A stretch of 64,000 bases of DNA from Henckelia pumila. Taxonomy: Eukaryota > Streptophyta > Magnoliopsida > Lamiales > Gesneriaceae. Below, one piece after another: positions 50,962-63,474 of this stretch; within the stretch, counting starts at the first letter, position 1, and the number at the start of each line of letters is the position of its first letter. The translations under genes were made by a program, and so were the position numbers. The notes under the pieces were generated by a model. It saw only the letters and a list, made by a program, of their open reading frames with translations, was not told where the DNA came from and searched no databases. The stretch covers positions 5,022,001 through 5,086,000 of the forward strand of contig NC_133123.1 of assembly GCF_033568475.1 (NCBI RefSeq). Direction: 5' to 3'.

Positions 50962-53763
50962 ATGCCATCGTCGCCCAAGTTAATCCACGCCCGCCCGTCT
51001 TCTTACAGCCGCAGATCGACGGCTCTGATGCTGTGTCTGCTTGTCGGGCTTTCGGGCTTGGTCTTCTGGTTCATACAGATTTCACGGCTCGGTCTGGGCT
51101 ATGATTGTAAACTGGGTAAACCTTTGTCAGTGTCTGTGAGGTGGGATAAGACCGGTGGTGGCAGTCCAGATGAGGGGCTCAAGCGTCACAAAGTGATGGG
51201 CTTTGTGGGGATTCAAACCGGGTTCGGATCCGCGGGCCGGCGAAGGGCATTGCGTCAGACTTGGTTTCCTTCTGATCACGAGGGGCTTAAACGGTATTCA
51301 CTGATATTCTTTTTCCTCTGCTTCTTTTTGCCCATTTGGTTTGCTTGCATTAACTTCTTGTATGTTGCCTGCTAATAATGTATTGACAGTTGAGCCCAAA
51401 AGCCCATCACTTTGTATTTTTAATTCATTTTTGGAAAATTTCTTTTCTTGTGCTCTTTCTTGTTTTTGTGGCAACTTCTTGATTGATTGTTGTATTTTGC
51501 TTTGACTTGTTATACATGTTCTGTGTTCGTCTGATGGTGTGAATGTGCATTGTTACAGAACCAAGTATTGGGAAACTATGACCCTGATTCAGCAATTGCA
51601 TGTAACTATTTTAGTTGTTTGGTTGTTACTTGTCTTCTACCTGGATTAGTTGAAACGTTTTTCACTGCTTGGAATGGAATGATAGGTTAGAAGAAAGCAC
51701 TGGATTGGCATTTAGATTTGTAATTGGTAGAACCAGTGATGCGTCGAAGATGTCAGAGCTTAAGAAGGAGATTGCAAAGTATGACGATTTCCTGCTGCTA
51801 GATATCGAGGAGGAGTACAGTAAGCTCCCATACAAAACGTTAGTTCTGTTTGTTATCCATGGATACTTTGAAGCTGTTCTCTACGGTTAATCTTACCTTT
51901 ACCTATTATGCAGCTTGGCATTTTTCAAAGCTGCCTACGCTCTTTATGATTCTGATTTCTATGTCAAAGCTGACGATGATATATATTTACGACCGGGTAA
52001 GAAGATTTACCAGTTGGATTTTGTGTTTGTTTAGAAAACTTTCGACTTTGTTCAGCTGTAACTTGTTTATGAGCAGACCGGCTTTCCTTGCTCCTGGCTA
52101 AAGATCGTTCACATTCACAAACATACCTTGGTTGCATGAAGAAAGGTCCAGTTTTCACTGATCCAAAACTAAAATGGTTAGTGCCACAATATTCTTGCTT
52201 TCTAGTTATAATGCACTGAATTTTCATGTGACTAAAATCAATTATGTAATGAAGCATTGGGATTGTTAAATATCAAATTTTAAAGTATTATATTGATATT
52301 AAAGTTATGTGCATCTTAGCAACTATAAAGGTTAAAAAATGCCAACATAATAAAATGAAAATTAGATTAATATACCAAGTATAAGAAATTGCATTGGAGG
52401 AAACAATATGAGCCATACCAAAGAGACCAAATATGATATCTAAGTTGCTCTCCCATAATATATAATGATGATATAGATATAGATGTTTTAGGTAATATTG
52501 GCCAAATAATGATGATGATATGTCCGGTTACACATTTGAACTCGATTATGCACAACCATAACGAAGTTTTCTACCTATGACGGTGAACTGCGTCATTGCC
52601 CAACCTCTGATCCATTAGCCAGAATCTTTTTGTGTCAAGTAAGAAATGCATCTTTGTGAACTCTAATTTTGGCAGTTGAGTTGTAGAAGATCCAAAGAGG
52701 ATATTGGATGTTAATATTGGATTTGCGCATATTTTTCTTCCATGCCTTCCATTGCTGTCAAGTACATTCTTGTTATCAGTTAATATTTACGTCCAAGTGG
52801 ATGCGAATCAAGTAGAGTCTCTTGAATTTACAACTTTGTCCCTTCCCAAAACCCTGATCTCACAGTGTTCATGCATATATTTTTCATATGCACATGATAA
52901 TAGAATTTATATTCCCCAATAATTTGTTGCTCTCCATGTACTTTCCCATCAGCAATTTATTGTGTAAAGATAAGGAGAATGATTTTACTTTCATATTGTT
53001 ACAACTGGGTGATTGGGTCACGTTGATTTGAACAGGTACGAACCTCTCTCTCATTTGCTGGGGAAGGAGTATTTCCTTCATGCTTACGGCCCAATCTATG
53101 CCCTTTCTGCGGATGTCGTCTCGAGCTTGGTTGCCTTGAGAAATAACAGGCTAGCTACTTTCCTAACTGTTTTGGCATCTATATTTTTCAGATATCTATT
53201 TGAATTGACCATGAAATTATTCATATTTTTCTGACATTTTTACTGATTCAGACGAGCATTCGTCTGTGCCTTTGGTTATTTCAATGAACATGAAACAAAT
53301 GTAGATTAAATCATTAACAACCGTGTTTCATTGAGGGTATTTGTTTCGTTTAAATTATGTCTTGGTAATCCTGATCATCTTATTTAGTGTGTCGGTCATT
53401 CTTATAACATAGCTATAAACTGCCATAAATTATGTGTTTATATTATATACAGTTTCCGGATGTTTAGCAATGAGGATGTTACCATTGGTTCTTGGATGCT
53501 TGCTATGAATGTCAGCCATGAGGATAATCGAAGACTGTGTGCAGCGGAGTGCACACCTTCATCTATCGCGGTGTGGGACATTCCCAAGTGTTCGGGTACC
53601 TATATTCTTGTATTTCAATTAGATTGCTAAACATTGTTTTTGTTTTCATCTTTGTTGTGTTTTGTGAATTTTAGGACTCTGCAACCCTGAGAAGAAGATG
53701 TTGGAACTTCACAGTAAAGATATATGTTCGAAGAGCTCTACTCTATCGGATGATGATGAATAG
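50962..53763 (+). CDS. HPGT: Hydroxyproline O-galactosyltransferase (HPGT, GT31)
   Basis: Golgi type II membrane enzyme that adds the first galactose to hydroxyproline of arabinogalactan proteins. Seven exons: 50962-51293, 51686-51838, 51914-51996, 52077-52176, 53036-53149, 53453-53595 and 53675-53763. They total 1,014 nt, giving 337 residues, close to the family length. A basic N-terminus precedes a signal anchor ([18 protein letters not shown], residues 21-38). The galactosyltransferase domain shows [26 protein letters not shown], the donor/metal motif [11 protein letters not shown] (DXD), and [18 protein letters not shown]. The C-terminus contains [15 protein letters not shown]. Exon 5 ends AACAG|GCTAGC, so intron 5 uses a GC donor; no GT site restores the frame to SFRMFSNED. 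The exact member (HPGT1, 2 or 3) cannot be told from sequence alone. Confidence 0.93.
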
Positions 53764-54439
53764 CGAGCTTAAAACTGCAGACAACCAAATTCAGAAAACA
53801 AAAACATTGTTTTGGAGTGATTGCTCGTGTTGCGGTAACTATGGATGGATAGTTATTATATGCAGCGGCTCGGTTTCTGTTGTCACTTGTCCCAGGTGAT
53901 TTTCAAACAGAGACCCATTTTTTGGCACTGATTCTTCATATGGGAGACAGAATTCTTGATGGGGTGTGGATTTTGAAGGTTTAGAGATACAAAAGGTGGT
54001 GATAATATTACTTCTCTGTGAGGCATGTGAATTTTTTTACATCCCTGTACGGAGCCTTCGATATTATTAATTCTTATTTGAGCAAAAGAGATTTCATTAT
54101 TGATGGCATGCAACATAGAGAATACAAGCCATTTTTCCATTTTTTGCCTTAAGTCTGTGTGTGTATGTGTAAATGACCATATATGTATATCGCTAATCAA
54201 AATACATGATTAGAGATATTTTCCAATATTGATTTGTGAAAGCGCATTAAAATATTTTCTAAATTCACGAGGAAACTTGTTGAAAGAACATGGTAGAGTT
54301 CAATCCACATTAAGGTATTATTTAAGTGTCGATCTAATAGTTCAATGATTTGTTATCTCAACTCTTCAATATTAATTATACATGTGTTGAAATATAGACC
54401 ATTATATTAATGATTTGGTCAATATTTTAGATAGATTCT

Positions 54440-54780
54440 CATTAACCTAAAGATCATTCAATGGAGTTTCTTTCTCTAAAGATCATTCATGAATGGAGTT
54501 TCTTTCTCCCGACAAGTTCGATTTTTAAGATGGTATCAGAGACCAGGTTTCGATCCTGACTCAGGTTCCATCGTTATGTGTTGAACTGCCCATAATTGAG
54601 TCACCCTCCCATAGTTGGGCCACATTACCCATAATTGAGTCATCCTCCCATAGTTGGGTCACCCGTTATTGTCTCCACGCTCCAATTGTCACGCCCAAGG
54701 GTGAGTTGGTGTGTTACTTTGACCCACATCTGTTGGCTAAATAGCCTAGGAGTTTAATATATAAGCTTAGACAAACCTTT
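54440..54780 (+). mobile_element. TRIM-like LTR retroelement remnant, broken
   Basis: A 28-base stretch at 54,531-54,558 (TGGTATCAGAGACCAGGTTT, then CGATCCTG) matches the complement of initiator tRNA-Met from its CCA end through the T-arm with one extra base. This is an extended primer-binding site. It is followed by a two-copy 39-bp repeat and a stretch (ACCCACATCTGTTGGCTAAA) like the terminal repeats of small non-coding TRIM elements. LTR ends could not be paired, so family and limits are tentative. Confidence 0.5.
54589..54666 (+). repeat. Two-copy 39-bp tandem repeat built from half-units
   Basis: Copies lie at 54,589-54,627 and 54,628-54,666. Each copy itself contains two related halves, CCCATAATTGAGTCA and CCCATAGTTGGGCCA, so four related half-units stand in a row. 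It lies just downstream of the extended tRNA-Met match. Confidence 0.85.
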
Positions 54781-56737
54781 TTTTTTTTTTTTAAATTGAG
54801 TTAGATCCAAATCTCATTTATTAACAATATAGAATCAACATCTAGACTTGAATAAAAACGTTGAAAATGTATAAAAAATTGGGCCATCCTTGCAACCATT
54901 AGCTTTGTCCTTGGTGTACGATAAATTTTTGTTTTTGTTTTTTAAAATAAAATATATTGTATTTTGAGTATAATATCCTTCTAGTGTCATTTCAAATTTT
55001 TTTTTTGAAAAACTTGTCCATGATGGAGCCTAGCTAAGCATTTTTTGATGGCAGAAATGAAAATGTAGAGCTTATTATTTGTTCGTTTTTGGGTCCTTGT
55101 ACCCTTGTCCATTTCCAGCTTTCCCTCACAAGACATTCTATTTTTGGCTACTCCTCACATCCCACCTATATCATCCTCTTTCCTCCATCCAATTTCTCTT
55201 TCTTGATCTAGTAATGGAACTCCGAGATTTTCATAAATGTTATAAATTTTATAAACTATATGAAAATACACATAAAATTCGTAAATTTTATTCAAAATTA
55301 TCCAACCGTTTCTTCTTGATGAAATTTTGACGGGTTTTTCGCATTCGTCTTATCAATATTTATGTATTTGACAGTAATGTCTATGCTAGCATTTGAGTAC
55401 TGTTCATGTGCTAGATTCAAAGACCCATTTTTTTTTATATTTGAGATGTTCGCGCGACCATCTTAAATGCAAAACAAATTTGAACGTTGAATTTTTCTTC
55501 GGACAGTGCCCAAATGAGATAACATAGACTGCTCTTGAACACTCATCTCATCTATGTTATCTTTTTAGCGTTGAAATTGTTATATTTGATACGTTCATAA
55601 ATTTTGGTTGCAGGTTATCATTATTGGGCCAGATCATTATTCTCCTAACTGTAGAGCATGGATAGACTGGTCTACCTACACTCTATCTATCTACCTATAT
55701 CAGATCCTTGGGCTGCCTAATTGGCCCATTGCGGGAGTGACATGTATTATGTTTACTTTTTTCTTGCCTATATTTATATTTATATTATAATTATTATTAT
55801 ATTGTTATTATTAATGCTAAATCCACATACATACATACATACAAATATATATATATATATATATATGCATAACATGTATACTTGTATATTAGTGGTCAAA
55901 CACACGTATTATAGCATAATATACGGATAGTGTGCATGACATATACGTAATATGTATAAAATTTTGAACTATTTTGTTATGGATTGTTATTGATATTAAA
56001 TAATAAAGATCTCAAATAATATATATTTTGCTCACAAATTATTTGACATTATGTATTTATTTAAGTGATTAACCAAATGTGTTACGAAATTATACCATGC
56101 CAAGACGATTATTTTATGGTGTGTTTTATAATATAATAAAGATATTTATTTCCTTATTAGTACAACTAATATGTCAACGTTGACCATCTCAAATCTTTAA
56201 TTTTTAAACTAATTATATGTCAAGTCGTAATTAGTGTAATGCTATTTATAGATATGACTGAGTTTAGGCCATCGGAAAGGATAACACATCAATGCTAATT
56301 TAATTGTTCAAAATTGATTTGAATATATGAGGTTAAAAATCTATTGAGTTCACAAAATCAAATTAAAATTGAATTGTTGAATGTAGTTTGATAATATTAT
56401 CCTTGTGCTAAAATCGCATTTATCTCATCTATCGTATAGGTAGATTTGTGGTATTCCAATATTTTCTTCACTTTTATATTTCTCATTTGTTGTTGGTTTT
56501 TTTTTCTTTGTTTTTTTCACAAGCCCGTGATTCTTCCTATCAAGTTGATCGAAATTGACTATATTTTTAAACCGACAGCTTAATTAAATTTTATGTGAAA
56601 AAAAAGGATCGAAACAATATACATTACCCCAGTATTGATAGCGATTGAAATGTGTGACAAAATTAAATTATCGAGAAAGAAAAAGGAATGTAAGAGAACA
56701 CTATACATTTATTTGTGTGTAAACACATTGGAATATA

Positions 56738-57435
56738 TATTTATAATGAGTAAAATATATTTTGGTACACGAACTATTGGTAAAACGTCATATTGGTATA
56801 TAAACTATTGAAAATGACTTAATTGGTACATGATCCAAATAAAAGGTCAATTTTACCCTTAATATGAATTAATATTATATTAATTAGTTTTAAAATATTA
56901 TATTTATTAAAAATTAATATATATATATATATATATTAATTTTTAATAAATATAATATTTTAAAACTAATTAATATAATATTAATTCATATTAAGGGTAA
57001 AATTGACCTATATATATATATATATTAATAAAACCACAAACTCAATAAATAAATCATATGCATGTAGGACTAAAAATACTCATTAATAAATTATTTATAT
57101 TTTTAAAATATAAATAATATATAATGAAATGATATTTTTTCTATTAATGTAAATAATTATTCATTTAAAAAATTGATATAAATTATATATCAATAAAACC
57201 ACAAAGTCAATAAATAAATCATATGCATGTAGGACTAAAATATATTTAATAAATATAAAATATAATTAAATAAATATTTATTTATTAATATTTAATTCAA
57301 GTGGGAATAAAAGTATAAATTTATAAATTATTAAATGAAGTGAAAAAATTTTGGGTTATTAAAAGTACGTAAATCGAGAAAATGACATTTTACCAATAGT
57401 TCGTGTATCAATATACATTTTACTCTATTTATAAT
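56738..57435. mobile_element. MULE-type non-autonomous element with internal palindrome
   Basis: Element 56,748-57,425 is flanked by an exact 10-bp duplication, TATTTATAAT (56,738-56,747 and 57,426-57,435). Its terminal inverted repeats of about 45 bp begin GAGTAAAAT and share ACACGAACTATTGGTAAAA. Target length and long inverted ends fit Mutator-like elements. Inside are a 164-bp palindrome and a 49-bp direct repeat (57,027-57,075 and 57,192-57,240, sharing CAATAAATAAATCATATGCA). It is non-coding. Confidence 0.88.
56845..57008. repeat. Perfect 164-bp palindrome
   Basis: From GGTCAATTTTACCCTTAATA to its exact complement at the right end, I found no mismatch in the arms; the centre is a (TA)n run. 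It lies in the left third of the MULE-type element. Confidence 0.9.
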
Positions 57436-59990
57436 GACGTTTTTAGTTTTTAGGATTTGGGAGGCAAAAAGCTGTTTGTTTGAAAATTTAAAGTATATAA
57501 TAAGTAAACAAATAATTGATTGATTAGTATTAATTAATTGATAAAAGAATGGTAGATGAAGGATCCTAATCACAATTAAACAACAATTAATTAAAATAAG
57601 AAGCCGGAATATTCGAGAGGAATCTGGCTGGGTGAGGGCTCAGGGCTAGATGGGCTTAGCTGGACGCCATTCCAAATGGAGAATGGGCCAGCTGGCACCG
57701 CACATGGCCAGCTGCTTCTGTCTGTCCGCACCCCAACTTTTCTATATTCCCATAATATCCCTATTCACTTTTCTTTTTCTTTTTTTTTTAAAAGAATAAT
57801 AACGAAGACAGTGTCAATTTTTTTAAAAAAACTTATGACTTATTATTATATCACATATATTACTCGAAGTTTTTAGATTTTTTTCCATATTGATTACGAT
57901 TGGAGAGGAGATTTTTTATAGTCTATTATAATCAGAGTTTAAACTACAGTCTCTCTCGTAATAGTGGAAAAAATAATGTAATTATATCTTATGAATTATT
58001 GATGACATTCTTATTAATTTTTAACTGTAAGATAAAAAGAATTAAATTGAAGAGTTTTTGACAAAAGATCAGGTCGATTTTGCTTAACAACATCTTTATC
58101 GTCGCACGTGATTTATTCAATGTAGTTTATATGATTAGTGTTGTTTGCGTACTATTGTATTAGTCTGAAAAGTTACTAAGTATGCATCGAATAGACAACG
58201 ATTGTAGATTTTTACGTCATAAAAAATAATCACATAAGTTCTAGATCAAGTGTATCCATGTTACTTGTAAATCCAAATAGATCCAATCAACTAAAAGTTT
58301 GTTTATTTACAATGTCAAAAGTAATATTTTAATTAAAGAGTAAGACAATTTGGAACATTTTGATGGAACTTTCAACAGATTCAAAAAATAATAAAAAAAA
58401 ATTAAAGGTAGAAGTTTTTTTCAACTACTAGTAAAAAATATAACAATCCAAATCGATTTTTTATATTTTGAAAGAAACTTGACTTTTGTTTTTCTTTGAT
58501 AATATTGATATAGAATTATATATATTACATTTTATTATTATATATAAAATATATGTTTTATATGTGTGTATCATGATTTTGTTGCCTATTGTTTGCCAGT
58601 TTGAGTGGGAACCATGACCATGTGTGTCTGGAAATATTCCATTAATTTACACCCATATCGTTTTAGTAAATATAGGGGATGTGTGGGGGTAATAATGGAA
58701 ACAGAATTAGGGAAACGTTGGGAACTTGGACCAGCTTATAAATATCATACGTCAGCTGCTTACACAGATAAAAAGTTCTCCAAGCCACAGAGGAATCCAA
58801 GGGGACACACATACACACACATTATATCATAATATATCATATATATATAATTACAATAAATAAATAATTCATACAAAATAAATTTAATAATTTTCATATG
58901 TAAATCAGATAAGTTGGCTGACTCAGTAGTAACATGAAAAAAGGTGATCCGCTGTCAAAATCGGCTAATAGTTGAAATATTTATTATTCCACATTAACAA
59001 GAAAAATTTATAGTAGCTGTTTTGTTATAAATATATCAAATCCCATTTTATTTTATTTTATTTTCACAAGAAAACACAGAAACAATTCTTCGTATAACAA
59101 AGATAAAAGCATTTTTTTTTATATTATATACACATAAATGCACTATAATATTAAATTAAAATGCTTTAAAAAAGCATTTTTTTTTCCCTCTGTGGGCCAA
59201 TTTATTGGGCGATGTTGGACCTTCGCCATACTATTCACTGCCGTCGCTACGTGGTCACCGTTTATATTCATATTATATTATATATATATAGGAAAAATAA
59301 TTAAACGTAATTAGAGTTTATTTATTATTATTATTTTTTGGGAAGAAGTAATTAGAGTTTATCGAGAAAACAAAAATCGCTAGAGAGTCATAAAAACGCA
59401 TTTTTAAGATATCATCCGAATCATAAAAATGTCAGATTTTTGGGAACCCAATATTTTATATAAAAAAAATGGGAAGCATATCTAATAGCTTATTTAAATA
59501 AAACGCAAGAATCATTAATTATAAATCTCTGTACCACAAAATAAAGAAAAAAAAAAGCCAACATTTCAACACGATTTTGGAACGAGTGACGCTTGGAGTC
59601 ATCGATCCACAAAATCTGAATATTTGATTTTCATTAAAAATCTTTAATAGACGAGTTTAATAATAATATTATTATTTGTTTGAACATAAGGCGATGATTA
59701 AAGTAAAAGTGATATTTTATTTGAACAAAATCATAAAAATTATGATATTTTATAAATATTATTTGCATTATATTATAGTAATAAAAATCAAAATCTAATA
59801 ATAATAATAATTGTAACAATTCAGGGAATGAAGAGAGTAATGGTAATTTAGAGAGAAAGAAAGAATAAATTAAATAAATAATTAATAATTAAAGGGAAAA
59901 AAAAGAGTAAATGTAGAGAGAGAAAGAGAGGTGTCTCGTGAAGAAGCAGGTGAGATTTGAGAAGCCATGAAAACAAAACACCATTTTCAT
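57436..59990. other. AT-rich spacer upstream of TTL1
   Basis: No gene is supported. A GC-richer patch at about 57,610-57,730 and a coding-like patch at about 58,600-58,800 stand out from their surroundings but match nothing I know. Runs of T, A and ATA are common near 59,000-59,900. The right end is the TTL1 promoter. Confidence 0.5.
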
Positions 59991-60045
59991 TATACATAAA
60001 TACCTCTTCTTCATCTTCCTTTGTTCTCTTTCCTTCTCTTCTCCG

Positions 60046-60080
60046 TTTTTCTTCTTCTTCTTCTTCTTCTTCTTCTTCAT
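60046..60080 (+). repeat. TTC microsatellite in the TTL1 leader
   Basis: About ten TTC units lie in the probable 5' untranslated region of TTL1, within a broader CT-rich tract. CT-rich leaders are common in plant genes. Confidence 0.85.
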
Positions 60081-60312
60081 GCATTCGCATTCATTCTTTG
60101 TTTGATATCACGAGATCCCCATCTCCTTCTCTCTTTTATAACTTCTTTCTTTTATGTTAACTGTTTTACATTGCTCATATACGGTTTCATTGCTTTCGGA
60201 GATACGTGGTGCATATTTTTTTGTTGTAGATAGAGAGGGGTGCGAGTGGAAATGTCGCAGTCCAAGAAAACAACGTCGGAGCTTGGTCCGGAGACGCTGT
60301 CGGATCGCCTGA
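60079..60312 (+). other. Two upstream reading frames in the TTL1 leader
   Basis: The first is eight codons (ATG 60,079, stop 60,103-60,105). The second starts at ATG 60,154 and runs in a different frame past the main ATG to TGA 60,310-60,312, 52 codons. If the leader is unspliced, both precede the main start and could limit translation. The main ATG has the better context (A at -3). Confidence 0.45.
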
Positions 60313-63300
60313 GGAGTTCTTTGAGTTGCGGGGAAGAAGATAATGGGGTTGAACTTAACAAGCCGGATTTCCGTGAGCTCGATCTGGGTTCCTCCTTCTC
60401 GCCGTTCAGGAGCCGAACTGGTGGACGGGTGTCGGCCACCTCCACCGCGACCACCACCACCACCACCACGAGCAGTAGTTCCAGTTCGTCAGGATCGGTC
60501 TCCGGCCGAATGTCCGCCGGGCCTAACCTGAATATTCCGAAGAAGCTTGATTCCAACCCCAAAAGCTACTCAGGCGAGCTCTCTGTCGTGAGTTCTCCGT
60601 CAACGGCCCGAAACGCTAAGCCGGGCCATAGGCGTTCGCATTCCAGTGGATCGCACTCGGTTGTTTATACTGGTACAGGGTCCGTCAGTTCTCCCGCCGG
60701 TAATGTAGTTCCCACCGGGAACATCTGCCCACCTGGCCGGAGTTTGAAAGCCGGCATGGTGAGCCGTCCAACGAAAACCGATGTGTTGAGGTCTGGTGCA
60801 GGGAATTATGGCCACGGCAGTATAATGCGGGGTGGTATTGCGTCAAAATCTGCCGTTGACAGTGGACCCACAAGAGATTCGGGTAAGAAAATGGGAGTTT
60901 GCAATAGTAATGATCCAGAGGAGGTGAAGAGGATGGGCAATGAGAATTACAAGAAGGGTCAATTTGCAGAGGCTTTGAACCTTTATGAGAAGGCCATTGC
61001 TATGTCTCCGAGGAATGCAGCGTATCATTGCAATCGGGCTGCAGCTCTGATGGGGCTAAATCGGTTGGCCGAGGCTGTTAGGGAATGTGAAGAGGCCATT
61101 AGGTTAGATCCAGAGTACGCACGGGCGCATCACCGCTTAGGATCCTTGCTTCTTAGGTGAGTTTGTGGATAAAGAGTTATTCTTGTTGGGTTGTGCGTGA
61201 AAAACTTCAAATTTTGATGCTTATTCTTGCCAATAATTTCCGGAAAATAGATTGACTTCTATTTAGTTTTTTGAAATGCCAATTCATTTAATTTTAGTGA
61301 GTGGATTCTGGCAAAGATTGATCTACTATTCAGCGAATGAATGGTTTTTGTGTATCTTCCGCCTCTACAATGTGGATTCCTTCTTGTCTTTTTAAGTGGA
61401 TAATGTCGGTATTGTATTTTCTCTTAGTTCCCCGTCGTGCCAAGTCCTTCCCCGGTCAATTACTTGGATGCAGCGGTTTTTTTTGTTTCTTCGCTTTTGC
61501 ATTTCGAATTTTGCCATTAGAATCGACTATATTGGCTATATCTGGAGGTTTTGCAGTCTAAAGTAATAAGAAACTGACGGGGCATCAAAATTGCCCGGAA
61601 TCAGTTCATTACTCTTGTCCACGGTGTAACGATCTGATTTAATTTGTTGGTTCATGTAGTTTTACAAGCATTATCATGATTATGATCAGCCTGTTGTTGA
61701 AAGACTAAATTCCTTGGTTTTTGCAATGAATTCTATCTCCATTTGGTTTGGTAGTTTCTGCTTTTTAACTTTTGTTGAAGGTTGTCCAAATTTTGTTTTT
61801 TCCCTTTCATTTAACTCTAGACTAGAAAACTACCTAATTCCTCCGAGCATGACAGTTTAGGACAGGTTGAGAATGCCCAGAAGCACCTCTGTATTCCTGG
61901 GCATCAGGCGGATTCTGTAGAGGTACAGAAGTTGCAGTCAGTAGAGAAGCATTTAGTAAAGTGCACGGATTATCGGAGAGTTGGCGACTGGAGAAGCACG
62001 CTGAGAGAAGTCGATGCTGCCATTGCTTCTGGCGCTGATGCTTCACCTCAGGTTTGATAAATTTCTTTACGTCCCGCAATTATTTATTCTAGCCCTTAGT
62101 AGGCTTTTACCTCAGTTGAACTGGTTATGTTTGGATTTGCAGCTTTGTGCATGTAGAGCAGAGTCACTCTTGAAGCTTCACCAATTAGATGATGCCTTTT
62201 TTGCTCTTCCAAATATTTCCAAATCTGAATTGCGGACTATTTCGCAGTTCCAGTGTAAGATATTTGGAATGCCTTTTGAGGCATACCTTTTTTTTGTTAG
62301 AACCCAAATTGAGTTGGCACGAGGAAGGTGAGCTTAGAATTTTTCGTATTCCCTCAGGTAGATTGAGTGTAGGTTCAAACTATGACTGGAAGTGTGAAAG
62401 TTTGCAGGTTTGATAGTGCACTTACTACCATCGAGCAAGCACGACAAATTGATCCTCAGAGTGCTGAAATCTCGATTCTACATGATAATGTAAGGTTGGT
62501 GGGACGAGCTCGTGTTCGTGGGAATGATCTATTCAAATCAGAAAGGTTCACTGAAGCATGCTCTGCTTATGGAGAAGGTCTCAGACTTGATCCTTTGAAT
62601 CCTGTTCTATACTGTAACCGAGCAGCTTGTTGGTTTAAGCTTGGCCAGTGGGAACAGTCGGTAGATGACTGTAACCAAGCTCTACGTATTCAACCCAATT
62701 ATACCAAAGCTCTCTTACGAAGAGCTGCCTCAAATAGCAAGGTTGAATAACTTATCATTACCAAACCTATTTCCATACTTTACTGTGTTGCAACTTTTAA
62801 AGTGGTCAAATGTCATATATATAGCAGCTTGAGCACTGGAACGAAGCTTTGAGGGATTACGAGCTATTAAGAAAGGAACTCCCAGATGACAAAGAAGTTG
62901 CCGAATCATTGTTTCATGTGCAAGTTGCATTAAAGAAATCACGTGGTGAAGATGTTTATAACATGAAATTTGGCGGAGAAGTCGAGTCCGTTTCAGGGCT
63001 TGAGCAGTTCCGAGCAGAAATTTCTTCATCTGGTAGGTGTGCCATTTTTTCATTCATCTTAATATTAATAGAGTATTCTTTGTAGCGAGTTAATGATCAT
63101 AAATAGAAAATGACAGGTGCATCTGTAGTCCATTTTGGAGTTTGTTCTAATGTTCAATGCAAACATATCTCACCATTCTTGGACACATTATGCATCCGCT
63201 ATCCCTCCATTAATTTCCTCAAGGTAAGAAAGTTATGCCTCTTTCTTGATCCGGTCTTAGAGTATTGGTCTTTAAATGCACGTGTAAATACCTTAAAATT

Positions 63301-63474
63301 GTCTGTTTATCTTAAACTTAGGTGGATATCGAAGATAACCCTGCAATCGCCAATGCCGAGAATGTTAGAATCGTACCCACAATCAAGATTTACAGAAAGG
63401 GCATCCGGGTGAAGGAAATGGTCTGCCCAAGTCCAGAAATCTTGGAATCCTCGGTCAGACATTATAGTATTTAG
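60252..63474 (+). CDS. TTL1: TPR-repeat thioredoxin-like protein TTL1
   Basis: Plant-specific scaffold with tetratricopeptide repeats and a thioredoxin-like tail; Arabidopsis TTL1, 3 and 4 support osmotic-stress, ABA and brassinosteroid responses and cellulose synthase stability. Seven exons: 60252-61156, 61856-62051, 62143-62327, 62408-62741, 62828-63032, 63117-63223 and 63322-63474. They total 2,085 nt, giving 694 residues, near the roughly 699 I recall for Arabidopsis TTL1. Residues 1-220 are disordered, with Thr and Ser runs. TPR units start at [20 protein letters not shown] and continue with [53 protein letters not shown] and [17 protein letters not shown]. The C-terminal thioredoxin fold reads [18 protein letters not shown] and [13 protein letters not shown], and lacks the WCGPC active site, as in the family. 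The start is the first ATG in frame. Confidence 0.95.

Larger units (their letters stand above)
53764..56737. other. Spacer downstream of HPGT with retroelement remnants
   Basis: The HPGT 3' untranslated region is followed by AT-rich DNA. A TRIM-like remnant (about 54,440-54,780) is listed separately. A short inverted repeat (AGATAACATAG and its complement) lies near 55,516-55,562. An ATAC/TA microsatellite is at 55,822-55,866. No gene is supported. Confidence 0.55.

Noticed and set aside
54531-54558. Intact tRNA-Met gene
   Set aside because: Only the 3' part is matched, in complement, with no anticodon arm, so it is a primer-binding-type match.
58605-58832. 75-codon plus-strand frame upstream of TTL1
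   Set aside because: No family resemblance, no exon partners, and it ends in a repeat of ACACAC.
60152-60562. 136-codon minus-strand frame over the TTL1 start
   Set aside because: It is antisense to the Thr/Ser-rich start of TTL1. Its Val run is the complement of the ACC repeat.
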